In this document: positions 7,406 through 18,700 of the stretch, one piece after another | Position numbering within the stretch: position 1 is the first letter of the stretch | How the letters are laid out: each line of letters starts with the position of its first letter | Origin: Oscillospiraceae bacterium | GTDB lineage: Bacteria; Bacillota; Clostridia; Oscillospirales; Acutalibacteraceae | Assembly (NCBI GenBank): GCA_031271865.1 | Contig: JAISUW010000016.1 | Coordinates: forward strand, 1-63,148 | DNA length: 63,148 nt | Direction of reading: 5' to 3' | The notes under the pieces: generated by a model | Told to the model about the DNA's origin: nothing | Seen by the model: only the letters and a program-made list of their open reading frames with translations | Database searches by the model: none | Translations under genes and position numbers: made by a program

Positions 7406-9333
7406 AGAGCGTCTATTTTGTGCAGGCTTCGTCCGTCTTCGGTACGAAAGATATCCATATCCCGTATGCCTGCGGGTGCGTGGCGGCGTATGCCTGGCAG
7501 AATCCGGTAATTCAAGAAAATTACACCCTTGCCGGCTTCCGCATCCTGCGCGAAACGCCTGCCCGCGCGGCGGCGGCACTTGTGCAGCCCGACATTGTGG
7601 CTTTCTCCAACTACGTGTGGAACTTCGAGTACCACAAGGCGTTGGCGCAGGAGATTAAAAAGCTGTGGCCGGACTGCCTTATCCTCTTTGCGGGGCATCA
7701 CATTCAGAATGACAGCCCGGCGCAGCTTGCAGAGCATCCCTTTGCGGATTACCTGATTCACGGCGCGGGGGAAGTGCCTTTCGAGGCTTTCTTACTGGCT
7801 TTGGCACAAGGCACCGGTTTTGCGAGTATCCCTTCCTTTTCTTGGCGGGATGCAGACGGCACTTTACATAAGACAGAGAACATGGAGTGCAGCTTTGTTG
7901 ACTTTCCCTCCCCTTACCTGACCGGTATTTTCGATTCCCTGATAGAGGCGTATCCCCACCTGCAATTCAGTATCACAACGGAGAGCAACCGCGGCTGTCC
8001 CTACCACTGTGCCTTCTGCGATTGGGGCACGGAGCGGCAGAAGCTCCTGCAAATCTCCATGGAGCGCGTGAAAGCGGAGATAGACTGGGCGGCGGCGCAC
8101 AAGATTGAGTACATCTACTTTGCAGACGCAAACTTCGGCATCCTCCCCAGGGATGAGGAGATCATGGATTACCTCATCCGAAAGAAAGCAAGCAGCGGCT
8201 ACCCGCACCGTTTCAATACCTGCTATGCGAAGAACTCAAATGAGACCATCCTGCGCCTTAGCAAGAAAGCCCACGATGCGAAACTCTCCAGCGGCGCCAC
8301 GTTCTCTTTCCAGTCGCTGCATCCGGAGGTGCTGAAAATCATCGGGCGCAGCAATCTGGAAGTGCAGCGCACCAAAGAACTGCTCGCGATGTATAACACC
8401 GCCAACCTGCCGGTGTATACCGAGCTGATTCTCGGTTTGCCCGGGGAGACGGCGGAGAGTTTCCGCTCCGGTATCGGCTCCCTGCTGGCCTCCGGGATGC
8501 ACGGCGTCTTGGAGATTTATCCCTGCCAACTGCTGCCCAACGCCCGCCTCTCCCGACCCGAATTTGTCGAGACCTACGGTATCCAAGCCATGCACCTCCC
8601 GCAGCACCAATGGCACACCGCCCCCGGGGAATGCGATGAGATTCAGGAGTATGCAGACATCGTGACCGCTACGGCCGCTATGCCGCGGGCGGATTGGGTG
8701 CAATCCATTGTGTTCTCCTCTATCGTTCAGGGATTGCACTCCTGCGGGCTGCTGAAGTATATTGCCATCTACCTGTACACCGCTCTCGGACTGGCCTATG
8801 ACGCCTTTTATCTCGCGGTGCAGAAATTCGCCGAAGCCAACCCCGCTACGCTGATAGGAAAAGTCATCGGTATCGCGGAGGAACACTTCCGCGGCTTTGC
8901 CGACGGCGACGGCGCACAGTTGGTGTTCTATGACAAGCGCTTCGGAGAAATCACTTGGCCCGCCGGGGAGTTCATCTTCCTCTCCTTGGCCTCGGAGGCG
9001 GTTACCTTCTTCAAAGAAGTCCGAGGGATTCTGAAATCCTACGCAATCCCCGCAGCGCTGACGGAAGAATTGGCAGCTTACCAGTTGCTGTCTTTGAATC
9101 TGCCGCAAGCGCAGCCGGAGGAGGCACACTACGATTGGGACTTTCCCGCATTCTTCGCTGCGGCTGTCACGGAAGAGAAAGCCGCATTGCAAGAAAATAG
9201 CACATATGTTCGGTACTCCAAAGCGGACCGTACGTACGGCGATTGGCCGGCCTATGCAAGGGAATGCGTATGGTATGGCCGGCGGAAGGGTTTGCTGACA
9301 AGAAAGGTAACGGACGTCTGCTATGACACATAA
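7402..9333 (+). CDS. B12-type radical SAM protein (first paralogue)
   Basis: The 643-residue protein has an N-terminal Rossmann-like region typical of cobalamin-binding radical SAM proteins (IVAFSNYVWNFEYHKALAQE, LILFAGHHIQND; no obvious DxHxxG, so cobalamin may bind base-off or not at all). The radical SAM core has the [4Fe-4S] ligands CPYHCAFC (Cys199, Cys203, Cys206), then YFADANFGILPRD, the Gln-containing strand TFSFQSLHPEVLKIIGR and TELILGLPGET. A long C-terminal domain of about 230 residues is unassigned. It shares its layout with the gene at 10080. Such enzymes methylate or rearrange unreactive carbons; the substrate is unknown. It overlaps the upstream Lgt-like gene by 4 bases and the GT2 gene by 11. 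Confidence 0.85.
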   Translation: MKSVYFVQASSVFGTKDIHIPYACGCVAAYAWQNPVIQENYTLAGFRILRETPARAAAALVQPDIVAFSNYVWNFEYHKALAQEIKKLWPDCLILFAGHHIQNDSPAQLAEHPFADYLIHGAGEVPFEAFLLALAQGTGFASIPSFSWRDADGTLHKTENMECSFVDFPSPYLTGIFDSLIEAYPHLQFSITTESNRGCPYHCAFCDWGTERQKLLQISMERVKAEIDWAAAHKIEYIYFADANFGILPRDEEIMDYLIRKKASSGYPHRFNTCYAKNSNETILRLSKKAHDAKLSSGATFSFQSLHPEVLKIIGRSNLEVQRTKELLAMYNTANLPVYTELILGLPGETAESFRSGIGSLLASGMHGVLEIYPCQLLPNARLSRPEFVETYGIQAMHLPQHQWHTAPGECDEIQEYADIVTATAAMPRADWVQSIVFSSIVQGLHSCGLLKYIAIYLYTALGLAYDAFYLAVQKFAEANPATLIGKVIGIAEEHFRGFADGDGAQLVFYDKRFGEITWPAGEFIFLSLASEAVTFFKEVRGILKSYAIPAALTEELAAYQLLSLNLPQAQPEEAHYDWDFPAFFAAAVTEEKAALQENSTYVRYSKADRTYGDWPAYARECVWYGRRKGLLTRKVTDVCYDT

Positions 9334-10093
9334 TACCTATTCCTTCGGGGGGCTGCTCGTCTTTATTGCCGCACACAATGAGGTGCAATCCCTGCGCGCG
9401 ACTGTACAAGGCTTTCAGGAATGCTGTTCGCCGGCGGATGTGCGGCGCATTGTATTGTTCTTGGCACCGTTCTGCACCAAAGACTGCGAGGCGCAGGCGC
9501 AGGCACTTGCCCGCTGCGGATACCCCATCCCGGTGACTGTATATAAGCAAGCGGGGCGCGACTATCCCAAAGAGGTGCAGGCTTACTTGCAGGGGCAGAC
9601 GGACGTGACCCACGCCGTCTTTTGGATTGCGGATATGGACATAGATTTGCAGCTACTGCCGCAGATGACCGAACAGTCCAAGGAGAATCCGGCAGCTGTT
9701 GTTACCGTTTCCCGCTTCTTGCAGGGCGGCGGCTTGCCGCGGCACCGCAGGCGATTGGACAATCTGCTGTCCACGGCGTTCGCTTGGGGAACCAGATTGC
9801 TGTATCTGAGCCGGCAGACCGACCCGCATTTCTTTATCAGCATCTTTCCTGTCTGTGACTTACAACGGGTCGTCTTTCATGAGCGCACCGCGGCGGCGGG
9901 CTTTGAGTTTATACTGGTGTTTGAGCGCATGGGCAAGCGCTTCCTTGAACTCCCCGTGCAGCAAAGGGAACGGTCGGAAGGCGCTTCCGGTTTCAACATC
10001 AAGCGCAAGCTGTACTACCTGAAGCCGCTCTTGCGTGTGCGCTTCACGCCGAAACGAAAACTCTTTGAGGAGGTACCCCATGCCAAAGCGTAA
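9323..10093 (+). CDS. Family 2-like glycosyltransferase
   Basis: The 256-residue protein begins with FIAAHNEVQSLRATVQGF (the nucleotide-binding start of GT-A fold, family 2 enzymes) and has a metal-binding acidic motif IADMDID (Asp104, Asp106, Asp108). A later FEFILVFERMGKRFLELPV fits the GT2 region around the catalytic base and acceptor loop. It would transfer a sugar from a nucleotide donor at the cytoplasmic membrane face. It overlaps both neighbours (11 bases upstream, 14 downstream), so it is surely translated in step with the two radical SAM proteins. There is no membrane helix. Its place in the operon suggests one of the radical SAM enzymes modifies the sugar or lipid it handles. Confidence 0.75.
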   Translation: MTHNTYSFGGLLVFIAAHNEVQSLRATVQGFQECCSPADVRRIVLFLAPFCTKDCEAQAQALARCGYPIPVTVYKQAGRDYPKEVQAYLQGQTDVTHAVFWIADMDIDLQLLPQMTEQSKENPAAVVTVSRFLQGGGLPRHRRRLDNLLSTAFAWGTRLLYLSRQTDPHFFISIFPVCDLQRVVFHERTAAAGFEFILVFERMGKRFLELPVQQRERSEGASGFNIKRKLYYLKPLLRVRFTPKRKLFEEVPHAKA

Positions 10094-11999
10094 TCTATAC
10101 CTCGTCCAGACGGATATGCTATATGTCAGCGTACGCTTTACCAGCGCCTATCTCCCCTACGGCTGCGGGCAACTCTGGGCTTATGCCTCGCAAAGCGATT
10201 TGGTTCGGGATACCTATACCCTCGCCGAGCTGCTCTTCCTGCGCACGGATCCGGCCGAGGCCGCGGCACGGCTGGAGGAGCCGTTCCTTGTGGGCTTCTC
10301 CTGTTACTCATGGAATACGGAATACAACAAGGCTTTGGCCAAAGAGATTAAAAAGCTTTACCCCGCCTGCCTGACCGTCTTCGGCGGGCACAATGTACCG
10401 CCGGACTGCTCTTTCTTTGATTTCCCCTATGTGGATTTCCTTGTGCGCGGCGAAGGGGAGATACCGTTCCGGCGGCTTTTGGAGGAACTGGCTGCCGGCG
10501 AACCGGACTTCCGCGCCGTGCCGGGCTTGGCGTGGCGGACAGACGACGGCTGCGGCTGCGAAAACGCTCCCGCGCATCTCCTGTCTTTGGAGGACGTGCC
10601 CTCCCCGTTCCTCACCGGTGTATTCGACAGCCTGATGCAAGCCCACCCGGAAATCCAATGGTCCACCGTGTGGGAGACCAACCGCGGCTGCCCGTACAAA
10701 TGCGCCTACTGCGATTGGGGTTTGCTCAAGTCCAAAATCCGCTGCTTCTCTATGCAGCGTATCCTGGACGAAATCCAATGGTTCACCGAGAAGAAAGTGG
10801 AATTCCTCTGGGGGGCGGATGCCAACTTCGGTATCTTCGAGCGGGACGAGCCTATCGCGCAAGCCCTCGCCGATGCCAAAAGCCGCACCGGCTACCCGCT
10901 GACCATCTATGTCAACTATGCCAAGAACGACGAGGAGCGCGTCTTCCGCATTGCCCATATCCTCAACGGCAACAATTTGAGCCGCGTGGGTTCCACCATC
11001 TCCTTCCAGAGTATGTCGCCGGAGGTTCTCGCCAATATCGGTCGTAAGAACTTGAACTATGCGCACTTCCAATCGCTCATGAAGCGCTACAAAGCGGAAG
11101 GCATCCGCTGCTACACGGAGCTGATTCTGGGTCTGCCCGGGGAGACCCTCGAGAGCTTCTGCCGCGGCTTCGGGAAGCTCTACGAACTCGGGCAGCATGA
11201 CGGGATTGAGTTCTATAACCTTTGCCTCCTGCCGAACTCCCCTTTGGCGCAGCCTGCCATGCGGGAAAAGTTCAGCATTCAGACCAAGGCCATTACCTTT
11301 ATCCAACCCCAAGCCGAGTCCCTTTTCAAAATCAAAGAGTACAATCAGCTTGTGGTCTCCACCAACACCATGACAAATGAGGACCGCTTGAAAGCCATGC
11401 TGTTCGGCCGCTTCGTGCAGGGGGTACACGGCTACGCCCTGCTGCGCTGTATCGCCATATACCTTTACCATGTGCAAGGGATCGCTTATGAGCGGTTCTA
11501 CACAGACTTGCTGGCATACTTTGCTGCCCATCCCGAAACGATCGGCGGTACGACAGTGCAAAAAATCGATGCCTTCCACCGCGCCATCACCGACAATTCG
11601 ATTTATGACCAAACCCTCCTGCCCGAGTTGGCAAAGCAACAACTCGAAATGAACAACTTTACCTTCGGCACCTTCGTCCTGCACTTCGAACGCTTCTTCC
11701 GGGAACTGGAACCGTTCCTCGCCTCCTACCGCCTCCCCGCGGACTTGGTGGGCTACCAGAAAGCCCTGATGCGCCTGCCCAACCGCCCGGATGAAACGCT
11801 CCCCTTTGCCTACGACTATCCCGCGTTCTTCCGGTCCGTCTATGCGCAATCCCCCCAACCATTGGAACATAAGCCGGTCCGTGTGCATTTCAGCGACCCC
11901 CATCCCGTCGCCGACTGGCAGCACTACTATGACGTCATCATCTTCCAAGGGCGGCTGACCTCGCGGGCACTGCGGACGGCCGCTTATGCCGGCGCCTGA
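10080..11999 (+). CDS. B12-type radical SAM protein (second paralogue)
   Basis: Start chosen at the ATG at 10080, preceded by GAGGAGGT; the ORF is open for 15 further codons upstream inside the GT2 gene. The 639-residue protein parallels the gene at 7402: N-terminal Rossmann-like part (FLVGFSCYSWNTEYNKALAK, VFGGHNVPPD), [4Fe-4S] motif CPYKCAYC (Cys204, Cys208, Cys211), FLWGADANFGIFERD, TISFQSMSPEVLANIGRKN, TELILGLPGETLESF and a long C-terminal domain. The two proteins probably arose by duplication and act on related substrates in one pathway. It ends the operon; two hairpins follow its stop. Confidence 0.85.
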   Translation: MPKRNLYLVQTDMLYVSVRFTSAYLPYGCGQLWAYASQSDLVRDTYTLAELLFLRTDPAEAAARLEEPFLVGFSCYSWNTEYNKALAKEIKKLYPACLTVFGGHNVPPDCSFFDFPYVDFLVRGEGEIPFRRLLEELAAGEPDFRAVPGLAWRTDDGCGCENAPAHLLSLEDVPSPFLTGVFDSLMQAHPEIQWSTVWETNRGCPYKCAYCDWGLLKSKIRCFSMQRILDEIQWFTEKKVEFLWGADANFGIFERDEPIAQALADAKSRTGYPLTIYVNYAKNDEERVFRIAHILNGNNLSRVGSTISFQSMSPEVLANIGRKNLNYAHFQSLMKRYKAEGIRCYTELILGLPGETLESFCRGFGKLYELGQHDGIEFYNLCLLPNSPLAQPAMREKFSIQTKAITFIQPQAESLFKIKEYNQLVVSTNTMTNEDRLKAMLFGRFVQGVHGYALLRCIAIYLYHVQGIAYERFYTDLLAYFAAHPETIGGTTVQKIDAFHRAITDNSIYDQTLLPELAKQQLEMNNFTFGTFVLHFERFFRELEPFLASYRLPADLVGYQKALMRLPNRPDETLPFAYDYPAFFRSVYAQSPQPLEHKPVRVHFSDPHPVADWQHYYDVIIFQGRLTSRALRTAAYAGA

Positions 12000-12019
12000 C
12001 GCGCAAACTTCCGTCTGCA

Positions 12020-12054
12020 GCGGTTCGCGAACCGCAGGGGCTTCGCGAAGCCCC
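12020..12054 (+). terminator. Two adjacent hairpins after the radical SAM operon
   Basis: GCGGTTCGCGAACCGC (12020-12035) and GGGGCTTCGCGAAGCCCC (12037-12054) are perfect palindromes 20 bases past the operon stop. There is no clear U-run, so termination is plausible but not proven. Confidence 0.45.
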
Positions 12055-12091
12055 AATTAATGAAACATATGCGTGATAGTCGAAAAAACAC

Positions 12092-12120
12092 TTGACAATG
12101 CCTCGGATATAGGCTATAAT
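12092..12120 (+). promoter_or_regulatory. Consensus sigma-A promoter for the 12165 gene
   Basis: Perfect TTGACA (12092-12097), 17 bases, perfect TATAAT (12115-12120), then a 44-base leader to the ATG at 12165. A fully consensus promoter implies strong expression of this small secreted protein. Confidence 0.85.
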
Positions 12121-12164
12121 TTCGGTATAGGGTTGCTGACAGATTAAATTTGGAGGGATACGGT

Positions 12165-12668
12165 ATGAAACTTGGCAAACGTGTTCTCGCGCTTGTGCTT
12201 TCCGTGCTTCTGCTTCTCGGTGTCTTTACTGTAGGGACGGCGGCGGTGCAGTCGGTCGTCGCCAACTACGCCGCACAGCTCAATCGGGAGTATGACAAGC
12301 TGTATGCAGAGGCAGCAGTTCAGCTCACTTGGCCCATGGCCGGGCAGCTGCAAACCGATTTGGACGCGGTAAGCAGGTATGCCGCCTGCACGCCGGCAGC
12401 GGACACGGGTGAAGCCGCCGCCGCCTGCCTGGAGGCATATACAGTTCTCTTCACGCACGCCAAAGAGTTTATTGGCGTGCCGTACTCCAAGACGGCGGAA
12501 GCACTTCTCGGCACAGCGGCGGAAGCGATTGTCGCCGGGGAGGTATACAATGACTCCATCCTCCCGGACGGCACGGAGGTCTGCCCGGGCACGACGGTGG
12601 AAGCCACGTTCTGGAATTGGTTCCTCTACATCGTGTGCTTCGGCTGGCTGTGGATGCCGAAAGCGTAA
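12165..12668 (+). CDS. Small secreted protein with aromatic C-terminal tail
   Basis: The ORF can start at a TTG at 12150, but the ATG at 12165 has GGAGG at the right spacing. The 167-residue product has a signal peptide (KLGKRVLALVLSVLLLLGVFTVG) and an Ala-rich, mostly helical mature region (VQSVVANYAAQLNREYDKLY). It ends in a very hydrophobic aromatic tail, TFWNWFLYIVCFGWLWMPKA. The tail could insert in a membrane or act as a sorting signal; the secreted GxGYxYP protein at 36738 also ends in a Trp/Phe-rich tail. I do not recognise the family. It has its own consensus promoter and no co-directional partner. Confidence 0.65.
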   Translation: MKLGKRVLALVLSVLLLLGVFTVGTAAVQSVVANYAAQLNREYDKLYAEAAVQLTWPMAGQLQTDLDAVSRYAACTPAADTGEAAAACLEAYTVLFTHAKEFIGVPYSKTAEALLGTAAEAIVAGEVYNDSILPDGTEVCPGTTVEATFWNWFLYIVCFGWLWMPKA

Positions 12669-12740
12669 ACGCGGCTTTGGTTCGGATATTTTTTGTTACC
12701 AATTGTAATTTTTGCGCTTCGGCGCGGAGAGGGTTCGGTC

Positions 12741-15700
12741 TTACGCAGGTCTTTCTTCTTGCGTTTTGGCCTGTGCCTGTGCATACATAAAAGCGCGCAG
12801 CAGCCATGCCGCCGACCCGGTGTAGAGCGACCAGCCGCAGCGGCCTTCCATATCCTCGGCGGCGGAGACGTCGCCCGCTAAGGCATACGGCTCACCGCCG
12901 TAGCGCTGCAAGGCTTCCTCATCTAAGGTGAGGAGGGCGGGGTTGAGTGTGTCCTCCAACGCCGCCGCCTCGGCGGTGCGTCCTTCCATGCGCAACGCCA
13001 TTGCCAGCCACACGGCGGCATGGGTGTACTGCCCGCCGTTCTCGCGGATGCCCGGTGGATAGCTGTTGATATAGCCGGCACGGCGGTCCGTGCGGGTGAA
13101 CGGCGGCTTGAGGAGCTTTACAATGCGGTGGCGGCTGTCATACAACTCCCGCAGGGCTGTATCCAAAGCCGTATTGCGGCGGGTGCGGCTCGGCATACCG
13201 CAGAACACGGCAAAGGCCTGCGGGAGAATGTCTATCTCGCACGGTCCTGTGCCGGCGCCGCCGATGGGACTGCCGTCGTCGCGGAACGCCCGCAGGTAGC
13301 GGTCGCCTGCCCAACAGTACTTCTCCACTGCCGCCCGCAGTTTGGCGGCCTCGGCGCGGTATGCCTTGCCGTTGTATTCGGTATCTATGATTACATCCGC
13401 CATCTGTTCCAGCACCATGGAGAGGAACATGGCCAGCCAGACGCTCTCCCCGCGCCCCATAACGCCTACCTCATCGAAACCGTCATTCCAATCCCCGCCG
13501 CCGATCAGCGGCAAGCCCCGCGGACTGAGGCGGTTCAGGGCGCGGTCGCAGGCGCGGATGCAATGCCCGAGGAGTGTGTCTTTCTCCGCGCCGAGGGGAT
13601 AGACCGCATAGCGTTCGGTTTCGTTTTGTGCCAAAGGGATACCGTCCCGGAACGGGATACGGACAGATAAGATGCTCTTATCCCCGATGTCCCGCACATA
13701 GGCGGCGACCACGTAGGGCAGCCAAAGGAAGTCGTCCGAATAGCGTGTGCGCACGCCGCGCGCCCCTTCCCCGGGCAGGGAATGCCACCAGTGCATTCCA
13801 TCGCCCTCCGGGAACTGCGCCGCAGCCGCTCGGAAGATCTGATACCGCGCCAAGTCCGGACGCAGCTTCATGATGCCGAAGACATCCTGGAGCTGGTCGC
13901 GCAAGCCCCACGCCCCGCCGCATTGGTAGAAGCCGGTGCGGGCAAAGAGCCGGCAGGATACCACCTGGTGCGGCAGCCACACGTTTTCCATCAGGCGGCG
14001 CAGGTTCGAGGGGCTGTTCTCCGGGTCGAGGGGGGCAATCTCCGGCAGGCCGATTTGGAGAATGTCGCGCGGCATATCCAAGAAGTCCGCGTACTCGAAA
14101 GCCGTCAAGGCGGCATGCCGGGAGGCGCCCCAACCCAGGGAGAACTCCGCGTAGCAATCCCCATGGGCAGGCACAAGTGTCCGGCGCCCAACGGCGGCGC
14201 ATGGGTCACTGTTCGGGTAGGCTGTATGCCCTTCCCGAATCCCGGACAGGAAAGCCGCCCTGTCCGTGCAGACAAAGTCCGCCGTGCCGCGGATTTGCAG
14301 GGAGAGCGTGCCTTTGATGCGGCTGGTCGGTGAGGTGAGCAGCACACCGTCCGGGAGCACCTCCCCGACAAAGATATTATCGGGAGCCGGCCGCACCCCC
14401 AGGACAGGCTCCGTGTAGCAGCACAGCTCCGGCGTAATGTTGCGGTCCGTCAGGTTGGAGAGGCGCACGGCGATGCGCTTGGTCAAGCCTTTCTTCGGGA
14501 CATCCACGCGGATCTGCCAGCGTAAGCCGTGGATTTCACCGTACCAGAAAGCGGCTGTGGGTGTAAAGACTGCCGCAGAGCCGCGCACCATGTCATACAC
14601 CTTGTCGCCAAAGCGCAGGAGGAGAAGCTCGCCCTTATTGTCCGTCACCGGGTCATTGTCCCACGGCGTAAGCTTGTTCTCCCGGCAGTTGACTGCCCAA
14701 GTGAAACCCAAGGAATCCGCACTCACCAGCGTGCCGAACGCGGCATTGGCGAGCGTGAGGCTCCACGGCCGCATCGGCCGGGAAAGCCCTTTGGGGACGG
14801 CGAAGGCGCCGTCTTTCGTGAAGAATCCCGTCTGCGGCAAGTCCGGCAGCAAGCTGTTGGCTGTCAGCAACGGCAGCAGCCGCAGGTGCTGGGCGGGCGC
14901 ATCCTCCATCCCCGCGGTGTAGGCCGCATAGGCCTCCAGGGCGTCAGCGGCGTTTTTGTTCAGGCGGGCAAGGTTCACCTCGTGAATGCCGCCTTTGATG
15001 CCCAGGAACTGTCCGCCGCCGTCGGCACGGATCACTGATTCAATGGCGGTACGGATCGGCGCATGGTAATCCCCCTGCTCGCGGAACCCTGCGACCAGTT
15101 CGACAGGTATCCCGCGCCGCCGCAGTCTGCGGAAGAGCAAGGCATATTCCGCAACAGAGGCAGCCGCCGCTTCATTGGGGACGTAGACATAGATATACGG
15201 ATAGTCTCCGGAAACGCCTGTCGCCCATAAGGCTTGCTTCACAGAAGTGCAGTCCTTGCGCCGCCGGAGGACTTCACGCGGCTGCGGGGCGTACCAGAGG
15301 AGTTTCGGCAGAATGGTTTTGGCAAGGGCAGCCATCAGCTCCCCTTCGCGGAAAGGCGTCGGGGCGGGTACGGTTTTGCTGAGGCGTTCCCCGCGCATCT
15401 GGAGCAGGCGGCTTTTGGATTCGCTCTGGGTGGAGCCTGCCGCGATGAACAGCGTGCACTCCATGCTCTCCCCGGCATTGAGGGAGAACGGCAGCGCAAA
15501 GGCGGCGCAGCAATCCGGGTTGCCGCGGTGCTGTCCGCCGTCGGGGATGCGCCAGCCGCTCTTCTGTACCAAAGCGCGGTCGGACTCCATGAGCGGGCGC
15601 AGACCGCGCGTCATGCCGCAGGAGAGCCAGATGCTCTCCCCGCCGACCTCGCGGGAGGTACGGCAGAAAGAAATGGTGTAGAGCCTTGCATCATATTTCG

Positions 15701-18700
15701 ATTCCATGAAGAGCCGCGAGAAAGCCGGGTGCTCCACGGGTTTGGCTACATCTTCCATAGAGGGTTCAAAGTAAAGGAGCAGGGAACCGCTGATGGGCTT
15801 CTTGGAGCTGTTCTTCATGCGCACGGTGTGCGACTCCCCGGGCAGGCGTGCGTGTACCCGCGCCGCGGCGGTGATCCGCAAGGGACCGTGTATGGCCCGG
15901 TGGATGGCTTCCCGCGGATTGAACTCCGCACTGCGTTCGGCATCCCGGCGCGTAAACGGTGCGAAAGCCACGGAGAACGGTTCCGCCTCCCCATCCAGAT
16001 GCACCACGGAAGCCACCCCCTGCGGACGGCGCAGAATGTCCGGCTCGCGGCGGAATACGCTGACGGAGCGATAGAACGCAGACATGGCACCGCTGTCGGC
16101 GGTACAGAGCGTCCATTCCCCATTGGAGAGCATATGGGCTTTCGGGTTAGCGGGGTTGGGTTCGGGGATGGTTTCGCGGGCATGACTGATGCGCTCGCGG
16201 GGGGCGGGGGTCTCCGGCAGGTCGACATCGTCAAAGACATGGGAGCCATCCGGTATGCGCTCCAAGAGGAGCGTTTCGGCACGGCGCATGGCGGGGTCTT
16301 TCATAAAGCGCTCCCGCCACATGCCGCCCCGCAGGACGTTGGCACCTGCCAAGAGGCTCATCCCAACATGGTGCGCCATATAGCTGCGCACGACGGCGTT
16401 CTCCCGGCCGGCCGTGCGGGCAGGGGTAAGGTCGCAGGCCTCATAGAAGCCGCAGTCTCCGGTCATCTCCAAGCGCTCAAAGTGGCCGAGATTGCGCATA
16501 GCGGCGCGGGGATGCAACTGCATTGCCAAGAAGGAGGCATAGGGCGCCGTCACCGCGTCATCATCCAAGCCGCGCCGCAGACCGAGCGTCTGCACGCCGT
16601 GGGCTTTATATTGATAGTTCATGCTGCCGTCAAAGGCATAAAAGCCGCTCTCGCTCATGCCCCAGGGGATGGCTGTGCCACGCTTTTTGGCGATATCCCG
16701 CGCCCGCTGCTGCTGGCAGTAGACGCAGAAGCGCAGAGCCTCATATCCTATGGAGCCTTTCGGTGCCGGCAGGAAGAGATAGGGCATGAAGTACTCAAAC
16801 ATCGTGCCCGTCCAGCTCATGGGACCGGTGAAACGGCCGTGCTTGCCTAACGTGCGCCCGAGGGTCTTCCAGTGCTTTTTGGGAATCATACGGCGGGCGA
16901 TGGCATAATAGCCGGTCATCCGCGCCTCGCTCATGAGCATATCATAGTAAGACTTGGAGAGCTCCCCATTCTCCAAATCCATTCCGATGTGGAAGAGCTT
17001 GCGGCGGCTGTTGTAAAGCGGCCGCAAGTCCGCCTTGTACTCCAGCGCCTCGGCACGGGCTATAATCCGCTTGACGGCCTCGTCCTCCCCCAGGCGCTCC
17101 CGCAGGGCTTGCCGCAGTGCCGTCAGGCACACAAGGAAGTTGCCGGAATCTACGGCGGACACGTAGCGCGGGTGCAGGGCTTGCAGGGTGCGGGTATCAT
17201 ACCAGTTGAGGAGATTGCCTTTCCATGTTTCCAGCTGCTCAATGGCATCCAAAGCGCGGCTCAAGCGGGAAACCATCCCGGGCGTGGTAAGGAAGCCCAA
17301 GTCCCGCGCCGTTACTATCGAGAGCAGGTAGAGTCCCAAGTTCGTCGGGGAGGTGCGGTCCGCCACGCGGAAGACAGGTGTCTCCTGCACATTGTCCGGC
17401 GGGAGGTAGTGGTTGCGCTCCGTGCAGTAGGTGTCGAAGTACTTCCACATGGCGGCGCAGTAACCGGTGAGCCGGTCTTGCCCCGCCTCGGAGAGGGACA
17501 CCGGCGGCTGCTTCTTCGGCTTCTGCGTGCAGTAGTCAAACACGATGTCGCACAGGAACGCAAGCCCGACCAAACGCAACGGGGCGCGTCCGAAAGCAAG
17601 GAGGGCCGCCCCTGCCAAAAGGGAGGGCCAATGGGAGAGGAAGTCCTTCAGCCGGGCAGCGGATTTCTCGCCTTGGGCCGCTGTGGTCCAGGCCAGCTTG
17701 TTGCGCCCGCTGACAAAGCGGCGCCAGACCCCGCGCACGGCGGCACTCCCCTGCGTCCAAGCCGACTGCGCCAGCGTCACGATTTGCAATACCGAGCGCA
17801 CGAAGTCCCCCAAGGCGGACGGCAAGCCGTCCGCGAAGAACGTGCGGAAGAACATCCCGCCGCCGCCGGAGAGTAGGGCGCGGACTGCGGAAACCCAATA
17901 GGGCAGGCAGAGCGCTAAGCAGACTGCCCCGCCTAAGACCGCAATGGTTACTGCATCCTGATACAGGCAGGCAAACAATGCAAGCAAACAAGCCGGAGCA
18001 AGCGCGGCGCGGCGCAGGTTATCAAAGAGGGCATAGCGCGTCAGGCCGTCCAAGCCGGCACTCTTGCCGATAAAGGGGATGTTCTGGAAGTCCCCGCGTA
18101 CCCACCGCTCCAAGCGCGTGAAGTAAGACTGCTGCTTGGAGGGGAAGCCGTCCATGAGCTGGGTGTCACCCAAGAAGCCGGCGCGCAAGTAGCCGCCCTC
18201 CAGTATGTCATGGCTGAGGACACTCTCCTGCGGCATCTCTACCGCCTCCTCAAAGGCAAGGAAGGCCTCTACGTCTATCAGTCCCTTGCCGCAGAAGAGC
18301 GTTCGACCGAAGAGGTCTTGGTAGCGCTCGGCGGCGGTGTTGGCATAAGGTGTTAGACCGCCCTCCCCTGCCATGACATGGGCAAAAGGCGTGGACACCG
18401 CACTCTGCGCATCCGTGCCGACATAGGGTACGAGAATCCCATACCCTGCCGTAACGCGTTTCTGCTCCGCGTCAAAGTGGGGCATGTTGTACGGGTGCAG
18501 GGCGGCGGAGATAAACTCCGGCAGGGTATCCAAAGGCAGTTCCGTGTCGGCATCCAAGGCTAAAATATATCGGTACGCCGATAGGTTTTTTAGATCCCCG
18601 GCTGCGGCAATGAAGGATACCATCGGTTCCTTCCCCCGCAGAAAGCGCGTGAGTTGGGCAACGGCGCCGCGCTTGCGCTCCCAGCCGGTGTAATTGTCCA

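Noticed and set aside
15234-16850. 538-residue plus-strand ORF
   Set aside because: It lies wholly antisense to the glucan synthase gene; high GC at third positions leaves that frame open. No start signal or domain.
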